Positions 29,973-42,196 of a DNA stretch of 64,000 nt are shown here, in pieces. The notes under the pieces are model-generated. The model had not been told where the DNA came from and did no database searches. It saw only the letters and a program-made list of their open reading frames with translations. The stretch comes from Trichosporon coremiiforme (Eukaryota > Basidiomycota > Tremellomycetes > Trichosporonales > Trichosporonaceae), in contig BCJJ01000028.1 in NCBI GenBank assembly GCA_039545355.1, positions 388,540 to 452,539 of the forward strand, given 5' to 3'. Position numbers and translations under genes: made by a program. Position 1 is the first letter of the stretch. Every line of letters starts with the position of its first letter.

Positions 29973-32900
29973 CTAGAAGACTTTGAGGTTAAAGCTCGCG
30001 CGCTTGTGCTCCTTAACCACATTGTCCTCCTTCTTGAGCTTCTGCCTATTCTTGGCCGCGCGAATGATGTTGGCGTGAATGGCCTGTACGGCCGTATCGA
30101 CGCCCTTCTCCTGCCTTATCCTGATGCCGACATTGCGGCTCTTCTCAATCATGACCCGATCGGACGTGACCTTCTTCAGCGCGTCTGTGATCTCGTCGCT
30201 CTTCAGAGTCGCGAGCTTAACTCCACAGCCCATCTTGGTCACGCGCAGGGCCCAGAAGTGCTGGTCGCCGAACCACGGCTTGATGATCGTCGGCAGACCG
30301 CAGCGGAGCGACGCGCCCGTCGTGCCCGCGCCGCCATGGTGCATCGCGGCGTTGATCTTCGGAAACAGCCACCCGTGCGGGATCTTGTCGACGGAGTAGC
30401 AGCTGGCCGGGAACGAGACGTGGTCCTCTTCCTTCTCGCCCGTCTCGCTGCGCGAGGACCAGCCCTTGGCGATAATGGCGCGCACGCCTGCTTTCTCGAC
30501 ACCCTTGATGATGCCCCGCGAGACTGCGGCGGGGTCCGGCACGACAATAGAGCCAAAACCGATGTACACGAGGGGCTTCTTGTCATCCCTCGCTTTCTGC
30601 ATGAATTGCAGCAGATCGTCCGGCGGCGACCAGTCCATGTCGCTGTTCTCCAGCTCCCAGTAGCCGGTAATCGTGATGTCGTCGTACCAGTCGAGCGGCT
30701 TGGGGACCACGGCCGGGCTGAAGTTGTACAGGAACGGCACCTTTGAGACGGACAGCGATGACTGGTCCGTCGCGCCGAGACCGAGGCGTTTCTTGCGCCA
30801 CCGATTGATCTGCCTTGCGCTCGCTTTCCACATGATGTTGTCGAAGAGCACGTACGTGCTGTAGTTGAACTGCGGGCCCATCTCGAACGCAGGCACCATG
30901 AACGCCTGCGGATACAGGCTCGTGCGGGTCCAGGGCATAGTGAACGCGCGGAAGTAGGGAATGCCGAGCGCCTCCGAGATGTGGATGCCGGCCATGGCTG
31001 ACGGCGACTCGATCAGCACATCGGCGTCCTGGCACGCGTCCCACGAGTCGTTCAGCAGGTCGTCGAGCCATTGCCGGAACGTCCCCAGGGCCTCCTTGAA
31101 GAATCCCGGCGAGAGCATCTTGTGGTCCTGCGAAATCTTCATGAGCGCTGTCGGGTCGCCTCCGGCTTGCCGGTGCTCGATGCCGTAGCCCTCAATCCAG
31201 TCCTTGAACTCAGCGTGCGTCACGATCGTGCACTTGTGCCCGTCCTGCATCAATCGCAGCGAGAGCGCGATGTATGGCTGGACGTCTCCGCGCGATCCGA
31301 TCGTGAGCATCGTGAAGCGGCGCGGCGTCAGGCGCACATTCGCGCCGCCGCTCGACCACGGCCGGTTCGCGACGAAGGGCATGTACGCGAGCGCCTCCTC
31401 ATTCAGCGCCTTGGGGTAGACTAGCAGATCAGGGGGAGGGGCGAGGAATCTCGCCGCCTCCGAGATGATCCGCATGTCCCCGTGCACCGCGTACTCGGGC
31501 GAGACCTGGAAGTCGTTCTCGGACAGCTTGATGTCCTTGGTGACGTCCCAGAGGTTACGCGACTCGCTGCTGTTCGTCGTCGTCTGGGGGCTGAGCTCGG
31601 AGCCCTCGGGCTTGCCTGCCTCCTTGGCGCCGGGGGCGGCCTGGCCCTCCCCCTGCTCCGCAAGCTGGGCCACGACACGGTTCACGCGCTTCACGACTGC
31701 GTCGCGCGACGCCTCGCTCCAGAATTCAAACTTGAGATCAGGCTGGCCGTTGATCTTGAGCGCCATGCCGTTCCGGCGCGGCGAGAGGGGGAACTGCATC
31801 GCGACCGCCTCCTTCACATCCGCCGTCGGATAGCGGTACTTGATGTCTGAGCCGATGCGGGCCCTGCGCCAGAAACACGTGTATTTGGGCGAGATGATGA
31901 TGTGCCCTCGCGCCGGGACGACGCCGTTCTGGACATAAGTCCTCTTCAGCCAGATACCGTCGCGCTCGCGGATACCGAACGTCTTGGCGGCGGCACGCGC
32001 CTTGCGCGCCTTGTGGTTGCTGAAGGGCTCGGTCTTCTTGTCGAGCTTGCGCTCGCGCTTCTTCTCGGCCCGACGCTGGGGGTCGGGGTCGTCGTCACTC
32101 TCGGACGAGTCGGAGGAGCTCGACGAGTCGTCCTCCTTCTCATCGTCGTGCCCCGAATCAGGGTGCGACATGCAGTCATACCCTCCCACATCGATTGCCA
32201 TCTGCTCCGGCATCGCGCCGCGGACGTACCGGCGCGCCTGAGCGCGCGGCAGTGCGTCACGCAACGCGTCGACGAACCACTGCTGGTCGTTCAGAATCGC
32301 AATCAGGAACTGGTACTTGTTGTCCTTCAGTGCCCACCTGCTCTCGCGCATGATAGAGGCGCACGGCTCCGCCCCGCCGGGACAACCCTTCTGCAGCGAC
32401 GGGGGTGGGTCCAGGTCGATGTACTCGTGGGCGTGTCCGTCGTGCTCGTCTTGGTGGATCGCGTCGGGGCGGCCAGTGATGCGCGACATGAGTGTGCGCG
32501 ACCGGTAGCGAACCTGGGGCGGGGCGGGCTGGTTTCCTGGCACCGCGGCGCGCATGTCGGGAACGGTCGAGCTGCGCATCATGTCGTGGTGGAGGGGGAC
32601 GTCGGAGCCTCCCTGCGTCGACTGGCTCGCGTAGCTCGACGGGCTGGGGCAGGGCGAGTACGACTGCGGCGACTGGTTTATAGGCCCCGAGTGGTCGGGA
32701 TGCACCTCATGGTCGTCGGGCATGACCTGGGGATCCGTCGGGGGCGGATGGTCGGGCAGCCCGTCCTCGTCGCCCTCGATGTTGAGGTCGCCGTACGCTG
32801 CAAAGTTGCCTGTGGCAATCTCCTCGGGCCGCCACGACACCTGCGTGTCGGCCTGCAGCTGCACGTCCATGTTGACCAGCGTCGCGAACTGGTGGTAGTC

Positions 32901-34928
32901 GCCAATGTGGCGCAGCTCGGTCTTGTCGAGGGGCACACAGCAGCGGAGGAGCGTCCACTTGCTTCCGTCGTCTTCGTGCGCATCCGCCTCTTCCTGCGTA
33001 ATGATGCCCGACTTGATGGCATCGCGCCGATGGCTCTGACGGAATCGCTGACACGCGCAGCGGAACAGGACCGCCTCGTAGTTTCGCCGCCAGCGCATCG
33101 AGGACTGCGTGTTGTCCACGGTGAAGTGGAGCGTCTTAATCCCGTCCGCGCCGTCGTATGTGATGTAGAACTCGACCGGCTCCTTGGGATCCAGCGGCTT
33201 CAGGCGGTAGATGGAGGACACTGGATGTCAGCGGCTACAACTACATGGGTACTCACTCAGAATAGAGAACAGAGGGCGGGTTTTGCCCGCCTCGTCGGCC
33301 GAGGGATAGCAAGTGAGCATCTCAGGGGTGAGTTCCATCCAGACGCGCTTCTTGGCGGTAAACAGGCCACTCTGGTGCAGCGTCACGCTGCCGGCCTGGA
33401 CAATGTCCGGGCGGGCCCTAAGGGCTGCCGCCTCATTGTCGTCGACGCTCTCAAAGTCCGGTCCCTGCGTGATCATGTTGTCGGGCGGGAGGAGCGCATG
33501 GAACATGAGTCTATGCGTGGTGAGGTGCAGGTTGCCGACCATCATGACGCCGCGGAAGAGACTGCCCTGGCTCTCGGCTAGGATGCGCTCTGGTTCGCAC
33601 CTCCCCTGCGCGTCGACCATGACAGAGGCGATATCGCCAAACTCCTCCTGCATGACACGCAGCTTTTCCGCCTCGGGCACTTCGGAGCGGCTGAAGCGCG
33701 CCTTTTCCTCCGGACTCGCCTCTCCCGGAAGCGGGACAGTGTTCGCGTGCCCGTGATCGGCGCGGAGCTTCTCGCGGTTTTCACGTTCCTGCTCTCCTTC
33801 CTCTGCATTCTGCTCCGCCATCTGCGCCAGCGCCAGGTCCGCGATCTGCTCGGGCGGCAGGCGCGCGCCCTCGGCGGGGTTGGCGTCATTCAGCGCCATG
33901 ACCCTTGTGTCCTCGTCGTCGGCGTCCTCTTCATTACCCTCAGGCACGTCGGTCGGTCGCCTTCGTGTCTTTGGCCGAGACTGCTTCGGCCGCCGAGTCT
34001 TTGGAGCGCGGCGGGGGGAATCGTGAAGACTGAGCTGGGAGAGTTGCACAGGACCAAGCGTATCGCGCAGCCACCGCTGCACCACGGGGTCGTTCTCGTC
34101 AAAGCGGGCGATATGCAGCGTCGGCTCGGTGGTAGAAACACTCGCGTGCCGCTTCAGCGAGGCGCGCAGGTCGTGCTCCTCCGTCTCCTCCGGGGGCAGG
34201 AACTGGGGCTCGCTCTCTGAACGGTGGAGATCCCCGTCATGACTGTACCCGGGGGGACTGTCGTCGTTGTCATCGTCCGTCATGTCTGTCGTCTGCCCAC
34301 TGGAAACAGTCGAGACCTGGCTCATGTGGCTCTTCCTCTTCTGTGGGGCGCGCATCCTGGGCGGTTCGTCCGCGTCGCTGTCGGACGTGTCTCCGTCCCT
34401 TGAGTCCTCCGACGCGAGCGCCTTGAACATGCTGAACAGCTGTGAGCACGGCACGCCGCCGCTCGTCTCGCAGTCGTTGTTATGGAGGAAGTTCGGCGTC
34501 AGCTTCTCCTTGCACTCCTTCGCTTTGCCTCGGAGCGCATCGAACGGCGAGTCGTGGTGCGCTGGCGCTTGGTCAAAGTCCTGCGTCACCACTGGGGTAG
34601 GGACGCTGACTGGCCGCGGATCGGGGGGTCGAGCCCGAGCTTGCGAGGTGGGCGTGCCGCGCTGGCTGGGGACGTTTGTTGATGGAATGCTGTTAACGGA
34701 CGACGCAGGGGTGCCCTTCCCGCCTAGTGTTGAGGGCACGTTCGTGACTGATGAAGTTGGGGTTGAGGTCTTCGAGGTCGAGTTGCGGCACTTGAACAGC
34801 GACGACGAGGTCGAGGGCTCCCGGCTGCCTCCTGGTTTGTCGCTAGGCTTGGGCGACGGTGGAGAGTCGTTGTGCGGGAGGACCTTCTTGACCTTGCTCT
34901 CGATCTTGTCGAGGAGCGCGGGAGACAT
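29973..34928 (-). CDS. ATG26: Sterol 3-beta-glucosyltransferase, Atg26/Ugt51 type (two exons)
   Basis: Exons are 33257-34928 and 29973-33220, with a 36-nt intron (GTGAGT...CTGACATCCAG); the joined product is 1639 residues. Order: a long Ser/Pro/acidic N-terminus; a GRAM domain at about 430-485; a PH domain starting near 509 and crossing the splice junction (RPLFSILMSSIYRLKP); an acidic low-complexity insert; a second GRAM-like segment at about 984-1015 (HIIISPKYTCFWRRARI); and a glycosyltransferase-1/28 region from about 1190 (FTMLTIGSRGDVQPYIAL) to the UDP-sugar-binding signature MHHGGAGTTGASLRCGLP near 1520. It adds glucose to ergosterol on membranes; in some fungi it aids pexophagy. It is longer than the usual ~1200-1400 residues because of the linkers. 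Unspliced, the second exon would start from a GTG. Confidence 0.93.
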
Positions 34929-34981
34929 GGTCGCGCAGTGCTATGGTGGTGTTTGGTGCGATGTCCGAGTTATCTGAGTTC

Positions 34982-35008
34982 GTGTTTCTGTGTTTCTGTG
35001 TTTCTGTG
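34982..35008 (+). repeat. Short tandem repeat TGTTTCTG upstream of ATG26
   Basis: Three to four consecutive copies of an 8-nt unit lie about 55 bp upstream of the ATG26 start, so they probably fall in its 5' leader (as CAGAAACA on the transcribed strand). Confidence 0.7.
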
Positions 35009-35732
35009 TCGGGATCCGTGGCGTTGGCGTTTGTGTTGATTCGATTCTGAGGGATCTGGGGGGCTGGCGAGGCTGGGTGAGTGAGTGGGTAATGTGGAGG
35101 TTGTGAATGTCTCGCGGTCGATGTTGTTTCGGATGCATTCAAACATCAACGGCGGCGGCTGCAAGAGAGGGAACGAAGGGGGTGGATGGGAGTGGAAAAG
35201 GGATACATCATTGCTTGTGGGGTAAGAGCATGAGTCGGCGTCGGTGGCCGGAGATGGTGGTGTAGGTTGACGGGCGGGGATAGCGGCGTTGAAGTCTGTC
35301 ATGATGCTGAGTGATGTATTTATGGTAGTAGTCGTTACGACAAGCCTAAGGCTCCTCTGACGTCAGCCTGATCGGTGGGGAGCAGCGTTGGTGCGCGGTG
35401 CGGGGTCAGCTCAGTCTTCCGGAAGCCAGAAGCGGCGCCCGTGGGCTTCAAGTCGAGCAAGATACTCACCCTCTTACCCTCGACTCAGGGCTATCTCGTT
35501 GTTCCTGGCGCACCTGGGGCCAGACTACTTGTCGGCCTGCGTATGACACCACTTGCAGAGCTCCACCGTGGGAACACTGACTCCCACGCGCCTCCACATT
35601 CGCCACTGGGTCACCTTCAATCACGTGACGACGAATTTCAACGTCCCCCCTCCACTCCTCTCTCCCTCACCAGCTCTAGCTCTAGCTCTGACATCTACGA
35701 GCAAGGTCGACTTTGTTGACAACCACACGACC

Positions 35733-37129
35733 ATGGCCCCATCAAAATCCGCGCCCCGCGCAAAGGGCGATCTCCTCCGCTTCACCGGTCACGCAAACCT
35801 GCGCCAGCGCCTGCTGCTCTCCATCCTGTCTGGAAGGTCAATCCGCGTCGACGCCATCCGATCAGACGACGTGCACGTCGGTCTCCGCGAGTACGAGATC
35901 AACCTGCTCCGACTGCTCGAGAAGGTCACGAATGGATCGACCATTGAGATTAATGTTACGGGTGAGTGGGAACGGTGTGACGGCGGTAGGCGGTAGACGC
36001 TGGACTGCTAGGCTGGGCCGTAGCCCGCTGGCTCAAGATCGCCGTTGGTCGTTGGTCGATGGTGATCTTGCCGGGCAGTGGGACAACAGATTCTCAAAGT
36101 CTGGAGGATTCAATGGTTGTCCAACACCTGGTCTCTCCATGATCTCACAGCAGTTGCCCAGCCCGCTACGCAAAGTAACAGCAACTAACAGCAGGTACCT
36201 CGTTCGTGTTCCACCCCGGCCTTCTCCCCGGCGGAACCTACACGCACCCCTGTCATCTCGGCCGTTCGTTGGGCTACTACCTCGAAGTCCTAATCCCACT
36301 GGGACCTTTCGGCAAATCGCCTCTGACCGTGACTCTGAACGGCATCACCTCATCATCTCAAGACCTCTCCGTCGACCTCCTGCGTACCGTCACTCTCCCA
36401 ACCCTCTCCTTGTTCGGCGTGACAGAAACCGAACTGAACATTAAGCGTCGTGGTGCAGCCCCGCTCGGTGGCGGTCAAGTCGTGCTGAAAATCACCCCTG
36501 TCCGAGCTTTGAAGACGGTCCAGTTCGCCGACCCCGGAAAAGTGCGCAAGATCAGAGGCATCGCCCAGTCGACCCGTGTCAGTCCCCAATTCGCGAACCG
36601 GATGGTCGAGAGTGCGCGTTCCCTTCTGAACCGTTACATTCCCGACATTCACATCTACACGGACGTATACCGCGGCGAAGAGGCCGGTAAGAGTCCCGGA
36701 TATGGGTTAGCCCTCGTCGCGCAATCAACGACGGACGCGCTGCATTCCGCCGAAGCCGTGTCTGCTGTGCCGGGGAAGAGTGATGGTGTGACCCAGACTC
36801 CCGAAGACATCGGGTTGCACGCGGCGAGACTGTTGCTCGAGTCTGTGTCTCAGGGAGGCTGTGTCGACCGGAGCCAGCAGAGCCTCGTCCTGCTCCTCAT
36901 GGTGCTCGGCAAGGAGGACGTCGGCCGCGTGCTCCTTGGAGATCTCTCGGCTCATGCGGTCCAGTTCTTGAGGGACTGTCTCCTCTTCTTCGGCGTCAAG
37001 TTCAAGATCACTCCGTTCCGCCCAGAAGGGGAGGAGGCGGTGGCCGAGGGAGAACACAAGGGCACGGGGCCGGTGTTGGCGAGCTGCGTCGGTGTCGGAT
37101 ACTCCAACGTCAACAAGGCGATGGCTTAG
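35733..37129 (+). CDS. RCL1: RNA 3'-phosphate cyclase-like protein Rcl1 (two exons)
   Basis: Exons are 35733-35961 and 36195-37129, with a 233-nt intron (GTGAGT/GCAG); the product is 387 residues. It is the cyclase-fold protein that partners Bms1 in the small-subunit processome and is needed for early pre-rRNA cleavage, in the nucleolus. Motifs include LLRFTGHANLRQRLLLSILSG at the start, VTGTSFVFHPGLLPGG rebuilt across the splice, CHLGRSLGYYLE, the GAAPLGGGQV loop and GKVRKIRGIAQSTRVSPQ. Unlike true RtcA cyclases, the catalytic HGGQ-type C-terminal histidine motif is not seen. Length matches the family (about 370 residues). Confidence 0.93.
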
Positions 37130-37637
37130 ATTCGTGTATGTATATTATGCTTTTGGCCGGGCGCTGTGGGGTTTCCTCTCCCTCACGCCTAATCTTGCCG
37201 TGGACTGGCGGAGAATTTGATGACAGCTCACTCGCTTCGCCCGTTCACCTAAGTCCGCTCGGCGCGGCTCGCCGATGCTCGTCTCGCTGCTGCGTAGTGC
37301 GCATCTATTCATAATTCACGGGGCATACGGTACTACACAGAATTAATCGCTTTACTGGTGCTTGTTGCTTGTGATGTTGTGGTGTGCTCTGGGGCGTGCT
37401 CTGCGTGCTTTTCATGCGTGGCTGTAACGTAACGACTTGAATGGCAAAGGAGGGATGGGGTAAACCTATCTTGATTTCATCTTCGGACTCGTCACGGCTC
37501 TGTTCCGGCTTCCTCTCCTTCCCATGACTACTCTGCCTCGCGCTGCGGCTCAGGTAATCTTGACTCGCCTTCGCGACGCACTTAGGCTGGGGGCTCCCAC
37601 ATCGCCTTGGTTTCGCCACTCGGCCCTCAGGATCGGC

Positions 37638-40531
37638 TTAAATACGCCCTCCGTGCGCAAACGGCGGCGGCGTCGGGTGCATACCAATGTGCGCGTGTTG
37701 GTGGGGCGTGTGCGGCGCGGTATGGGCAGGCGAGGCGGCGCCGGGGGTCGCATCGCGGGTCTGGCTGAGACGCTCATAGTACGCAAAGTCCTGCAACAGC
37801 GAAGTCTTGCTCTTGTGCTGGTGGTCGAGGAAGATCTGGAGAACCGCGCAGCCCACGTCGTACGGCAGTTCCGTCGAGTCGCGGGACTGCGTGATCGGTT
37901 TCTGGTCCTGCGTGTTGGTCAGGCGGAGGTGGCGCAGCGCACTCGTCGGCACGTCGCGGACCATGCGCCAGCGCACGTTGAACAGGCCCTTCCACTTATC
38001 CTGCGCCCAGACGTTTGACGTCGCTGTCTCGTCTACTGGAGACGTCATCTCGGCGACACCGCAGAAGTGCCGAGAGCCGTTCACGCTGAAGAACAGGTAG
38101 ATCGGCCCGCGCTCGTGCGACTCGCGGTACGCCGCGTCGAGCCTCTTATTGCCCAGCACGGTCGATGACCAGATCTCGTGCTTCAGGGACTTCTGCACGT
38201 CGTCCTCTGTGTAGCTCTTGATCACGAAGAAGCGCGCGTACGGCGGGTGGCAGTCGAACGTCGCCGGGTTCAGGCCCTTGCTGCGCGCGAGCTCGATCAC
38301 GTCAAGGTCCTGCTCACTGAGCTGCGGCGCCGGGGGCTGCTGGTATTGCGCGTACGGCAGGTAGTTGTACTGCATCGGCAGCACGGGGATCTGCGGCATG
38401 CCACCTGCGCCGGGAACGCCGAGCTTGAGCTGCTGGCCGTACGCCTGCTGCTGCTGGTAGAGCGACAGGGGCGGCTGCATGTTCTGCGCGGCGAGACCGC
38501 CGTAAGCCGCCGCGTACGGCCGGTCGTCCCACAGCTGGCGTCCGCCCGTCGGCTGAGGCGACGGCTGGCCAGGCATGCCGACTAAGTTCGTAACCCAGGA
38601 CGGCTCGTCGTGCGGCTGCGGGTCTCGAAGCGACAGCGCGTCGAGGGCATCCTGCAGCTGCTGGGCGCCGGCTGTTCCAGCACTCGGCCACTGCTCGCCA
38701 GTCGCTCCCGGCGTCCACACACTCCGCCCGAGACCGGGTGTGTCGTCTCCACCCATCTCGCTCGGGCGGCGAGAGTGCCTACGCGTGCCAGACTTGGAGT
38801 CGGCGGCAGGCGACGTGCCCATATGGCGGCGCAGGTCCTCGCGCTGTTCGAGCGACAACAGTGCCTGCGACCGTTCGAGGCGCTGCTGCACACGCGAGCT
38901 CGATCCGTACTCCGTCATGCTTTGGTGCCGGCGCAGGTCTGACTGGCGTTGCTCCTCGCGGTCGTCGTCGCTGTACATGCCTGGCAGGTTGGATTGATGA
39001 CCACGTGGAGGAGTCGCGAGGCTGAACGGGTGAGGGGGCGGTGGCGGGCTCATGCGCGAGTAGATCATCTCTCCTGGCGTGCGCATGGAAGCGCTGCGGC
39101 CGAGGTTGCTGTTGTAATCGATCGGTGACGTCGCAGTCGCTTGCATACGGAGACTCTGGGTGCGCGAGACACCGCTGCTCTGGCTCTGCGGCTGGGCGCT
39201 CGCCGTGTAGTTTCCGTGTCCGGCGGAACCAGGCGTCGAGAGGACGGGCGAGATGCTGCTTCCGTCATACTGATTCTGCGGCACGACAACGCTGAGGGAC
39301 GACATGGAATGCGAGGGGGCGTGCGAGCCGCGCTGCTGGTCGTTCTGGGAAGCGTTGTTCTTGCTGTCGTTGTACACTCGGCGGGGAGGCCGCGGGGGAG
39401 GGGGAGGGAGGTTGTCGCCCGGCTGCGAGAATAAGCCAGGGTTGATGGATACTGCGGCGTGAATGATCGGCGCGGGTTAGGTCAGGTCAGCACAGAGTTG
39501 TCCGCAGCCGTTGGGAGACAGGTCAGTCAATGTTTCACACGTAGCGTGGGGGCGAGCGTGCGAGCGAGGCGGTAAGCGCAGCAAGTGGTGTGACAAACGG
39601 GCGAGAAGATCGAGGGTCAGCATGCGCTCACGACAATCCGGAGAACGACAGAATGAGAGAACGTGTGCACGGCTGCGACAGAAGCGTCGCGTTGCCACCC
39701 GGCTGACGACGCTGGGACGTTTGCCCCCCCAGCGCAACCGCGGCGTGTGCCAGTGTGCCCGGTGTGCAGACTTGCAGACCTGCCGACGCCTTCGCCACTC
39801 AGGCGTGTGCCAAGCCATCTTGGCTTCGGCCCTGCAGTTTTGGGTGCATGCAAGGCGCAAAGCTCCCTGGCGGCAAGAACACCGCTCATCAGTCTGCTCG
39901 TCGGCGTGGAAGGTCTGCTTCGGCGACTTGCAGGCTCGGCGGCGGGGCGATGCTCTTCAGAGCCGCGGTAAAGGAATAAGAAATAGGAGGTGCACTCACA
40001 TCGTCTGCTCGGGAGCGAGCTCTGCCTGGTGAGGCCGCCGCTCTTGGCCCACGTTCCGCCGCGGTTGGGCTGTCCCTCGTCTGCCTCGACGAGGGTCTCT
40101 TCCTGGCTCGGGGCGGCGGCAGCGCGATACCGCTCGCTGCCGCGGCGCACGAGGCCCTCCATCCCCATGTTCATCCCCGTCGCTGCGGCATTCATGCCCA
40201 TGCCGCCCATACCCATGCTGCCCATGCCGCTGCCGATGCTGCCGACGCCCATGCTCGTGGAGGACGAGAGGCTGCTTGACAGACTAGGCGAGGGGCCAGG
40301 CGACATGGACGTGAAGGCGCCGCCGGTGTTGAAGCCAGAGCTCCTATGGGGGCCGCTGAGGGAGCCGGTGCGGGCGACGCTGGCGGTCGGGGGCGGGAAG
40401 CGCTCCTGGTGCTTCGAGGTCGCGACCGTCTTGTTGCGGCGGAGGAGGGCCTCGGCGTCGGCCTGGGGCGGCCCAGCCGGGAGGGAGGACGAAGGCGGGC
40501 CGCGCGGTTGCCGGATCGGCGCGGATGACAT
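37638..40531 (-). CDS. YTH-domain m6A-binding protein (two exons)
   Basis: Exons are 40000-40531 and 37638-39451, joined over a 548-nt intron (GTGAGT; CTAAC about 20 nt before GCAG); the product is 781 residues. Residues 1-580 are low-complexity Ser/Pro/Gln/Met/Gly sequence, including a Met-Gly run (GMGSMGMGGMGMN). The YTH domain occupies about 580-735: YARFFVIKSYTEDDVQKSLK, IWSSTV with the first aromatic-cage tryptophan, FFSVNGSRHFCGVAEM and DKWKGLFNVRW with the other cage tryptophans. It recognises N6-methyladenosine in mRNA and probably acts in cytoplasmic decay or translation, like the YTHDF group. The two large open frames are in phase only through this splice. Confidence 0.85.
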
Positions 40532-42196
40532 GGTCGGGTGCGTCGAGTGGGCGGCGGGGAGGAAGGGAGAGGGAGAGGAGAAAGGAGAAGGAGAGGTGGA
40601 TGCAAGCAAGTGTTCGTTTGGGTAATGAGCAGGGGTATGGGGTATGGGATGTGTCTTGATGAGAGTGGGCGGCCGAGTGTTCAGTGCACTTGAGGGATGG
40701 CGAGGAGTCGGACACAAGGACACAAAGAATGGTGAAGAGGTGGTGAGGTGGAATGAAGCACCGGTCATCAGGGCCCGGAGGCTCCTTCCTGGCTCCTGGC
40801 GGGCACTGGGCCTAGGCGGTGCCAAATCTTTGCCTCTCGAGCTCTGCGGCGTCCACTGTGCTATAATCGACCCACCATTCTGTGCGGATCTCGAGCTTGT
40901 TATGCATGCAAATCCTTCCCGTATGCCCTGCTTGGCCTGCTTCGCTTGTTCAGTCGGCCCACTGTGGAGTACGGTGCTTTGCAGGGGTGCATCAAGCTTT
41001 TGCTACTATGGTAACTCGAGCACGACAGTCTCCCAATATACTCCTCAGTGTGCGCGTCTTGCGCCTGTGCCATGGGACGAGTGAGCGCGTCGACTCAACA
41101 CCACCCCGCGTACGTTGTACGTTGTACGAGAGAATGGGGAGGTGGAATCAGTGGGACATACAAGTTCGGAGGATAAGCTTTCGCGACCCTTTGGTCCCAT
41201 GAAACGTTTCATACTGCCAACGCTGACAGTCACCTATTCCGACATCCCCAGCGGATCCGGCGTATCCAGCGGACCAGCGCTCCCCATGACTCCCCGTCCG
41301 AGCCCGTCGAAAGCCCGTCTGAATGCCATCGTTCCAGTTCTGCCAGTTCCTACGGCACAAAGGAAGATGCGGGTAGACTAAGAACGCAGACTCGCAGACT
41401 CGCGGACTCGCGGACTCGCCAGACTCCAACGCCGCAGGCGGTGCACAGGCGCAAGACGGATTGACTTGACAAAGTCTATTCACGGAGCGAAGATCTACAC
41501 CGCTATCAGGCATCGGCGCGCCGCCCATCCTCGCTATTTCCTTGCCTGACCTATGGATAGCGGTCAGTCTTAGTCAGTCTCACCGCCTCACTTCTTGGTT
41601 CACCTTCTGTTCGTTCTGAGACCGCACTTGCGCTTCTACTCCGCGCACAACCCTCGCCCGCCTGACCCGACGCTCCGCACTGACCTCCAACAGACTGCCA
41701 GCCTTCGTCGAGGGGGCGGACCTGTCTCACCTATACTGGTCGTGCTGTGCGCCTCGAACCAACCGTTGGACACAAGCCGGACCCACATGACCTCGTCGTC
41801 ATCTATCTTCGCGTCCCATGTTATTGCTCATACACGGTCGCGCCGCCGTTCCTTGCATTCCTTGCACTTGTCGGGTACATTACGCTCTCGATCATAGGCT
41901 CGCCCCTTCCGACAGCCGGGGACCCACAACTGATCTGCCATGCCCTGCCACGTATTGCGCTGCTTTGAACTGATTTCATAAAGTATGGTAGAGAATGGGC
42001 TGACGCTACTGATCTCATCGTCCGTCTCGTCCGTCCACTACTGCTGGTCTGCTGATCACGCCTGAACTCTTATACGCAAACGCTTACGCTTACACCAGAT
42101 ACATAACCGTTTCATTTTGGATGCTTACACCTCCGGCGGGGCACTGCGGCACTGCACACTGCCGGAGAGACCGACTGCCGACTGTTTCCCATACGT
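40532..42196. other. Gene-free interval between YTH gene and ZWF1
   Basis: About 1.7 kb holding the YTH gene promoter and the ZWF1 3' flank. Frames here are short and lack coding character. A 9-nt imperfect tandem repeat (GACTCGCAG/GACTCGCGG) lies at 41385-41420. Nothing else is supportable. Confidence 0.6.
41385..41420 (+). repeat. 9-nt tandem repeat (GACTCGCRG)
   Basis: Four consecutive copies of a nine-base unit in noncoding DNA, with an A/G variation at one position. Confidence 0.7.

Noticed and set aside
31902..33581. 559-codon plus-strand open frame
   Set aside because: It lies wholly antisense to ATG26, whose glycosyltransferase and GRAM motifs are unmistakable. Its translation is a GC-rich Val/Arg/Leu shadow with no motif.
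39511..40032. 173-codon plus-strand open frame within the YTH gene
   Set aside because: It covers the 548-nt intron and exon ends in antisense and has no motif.
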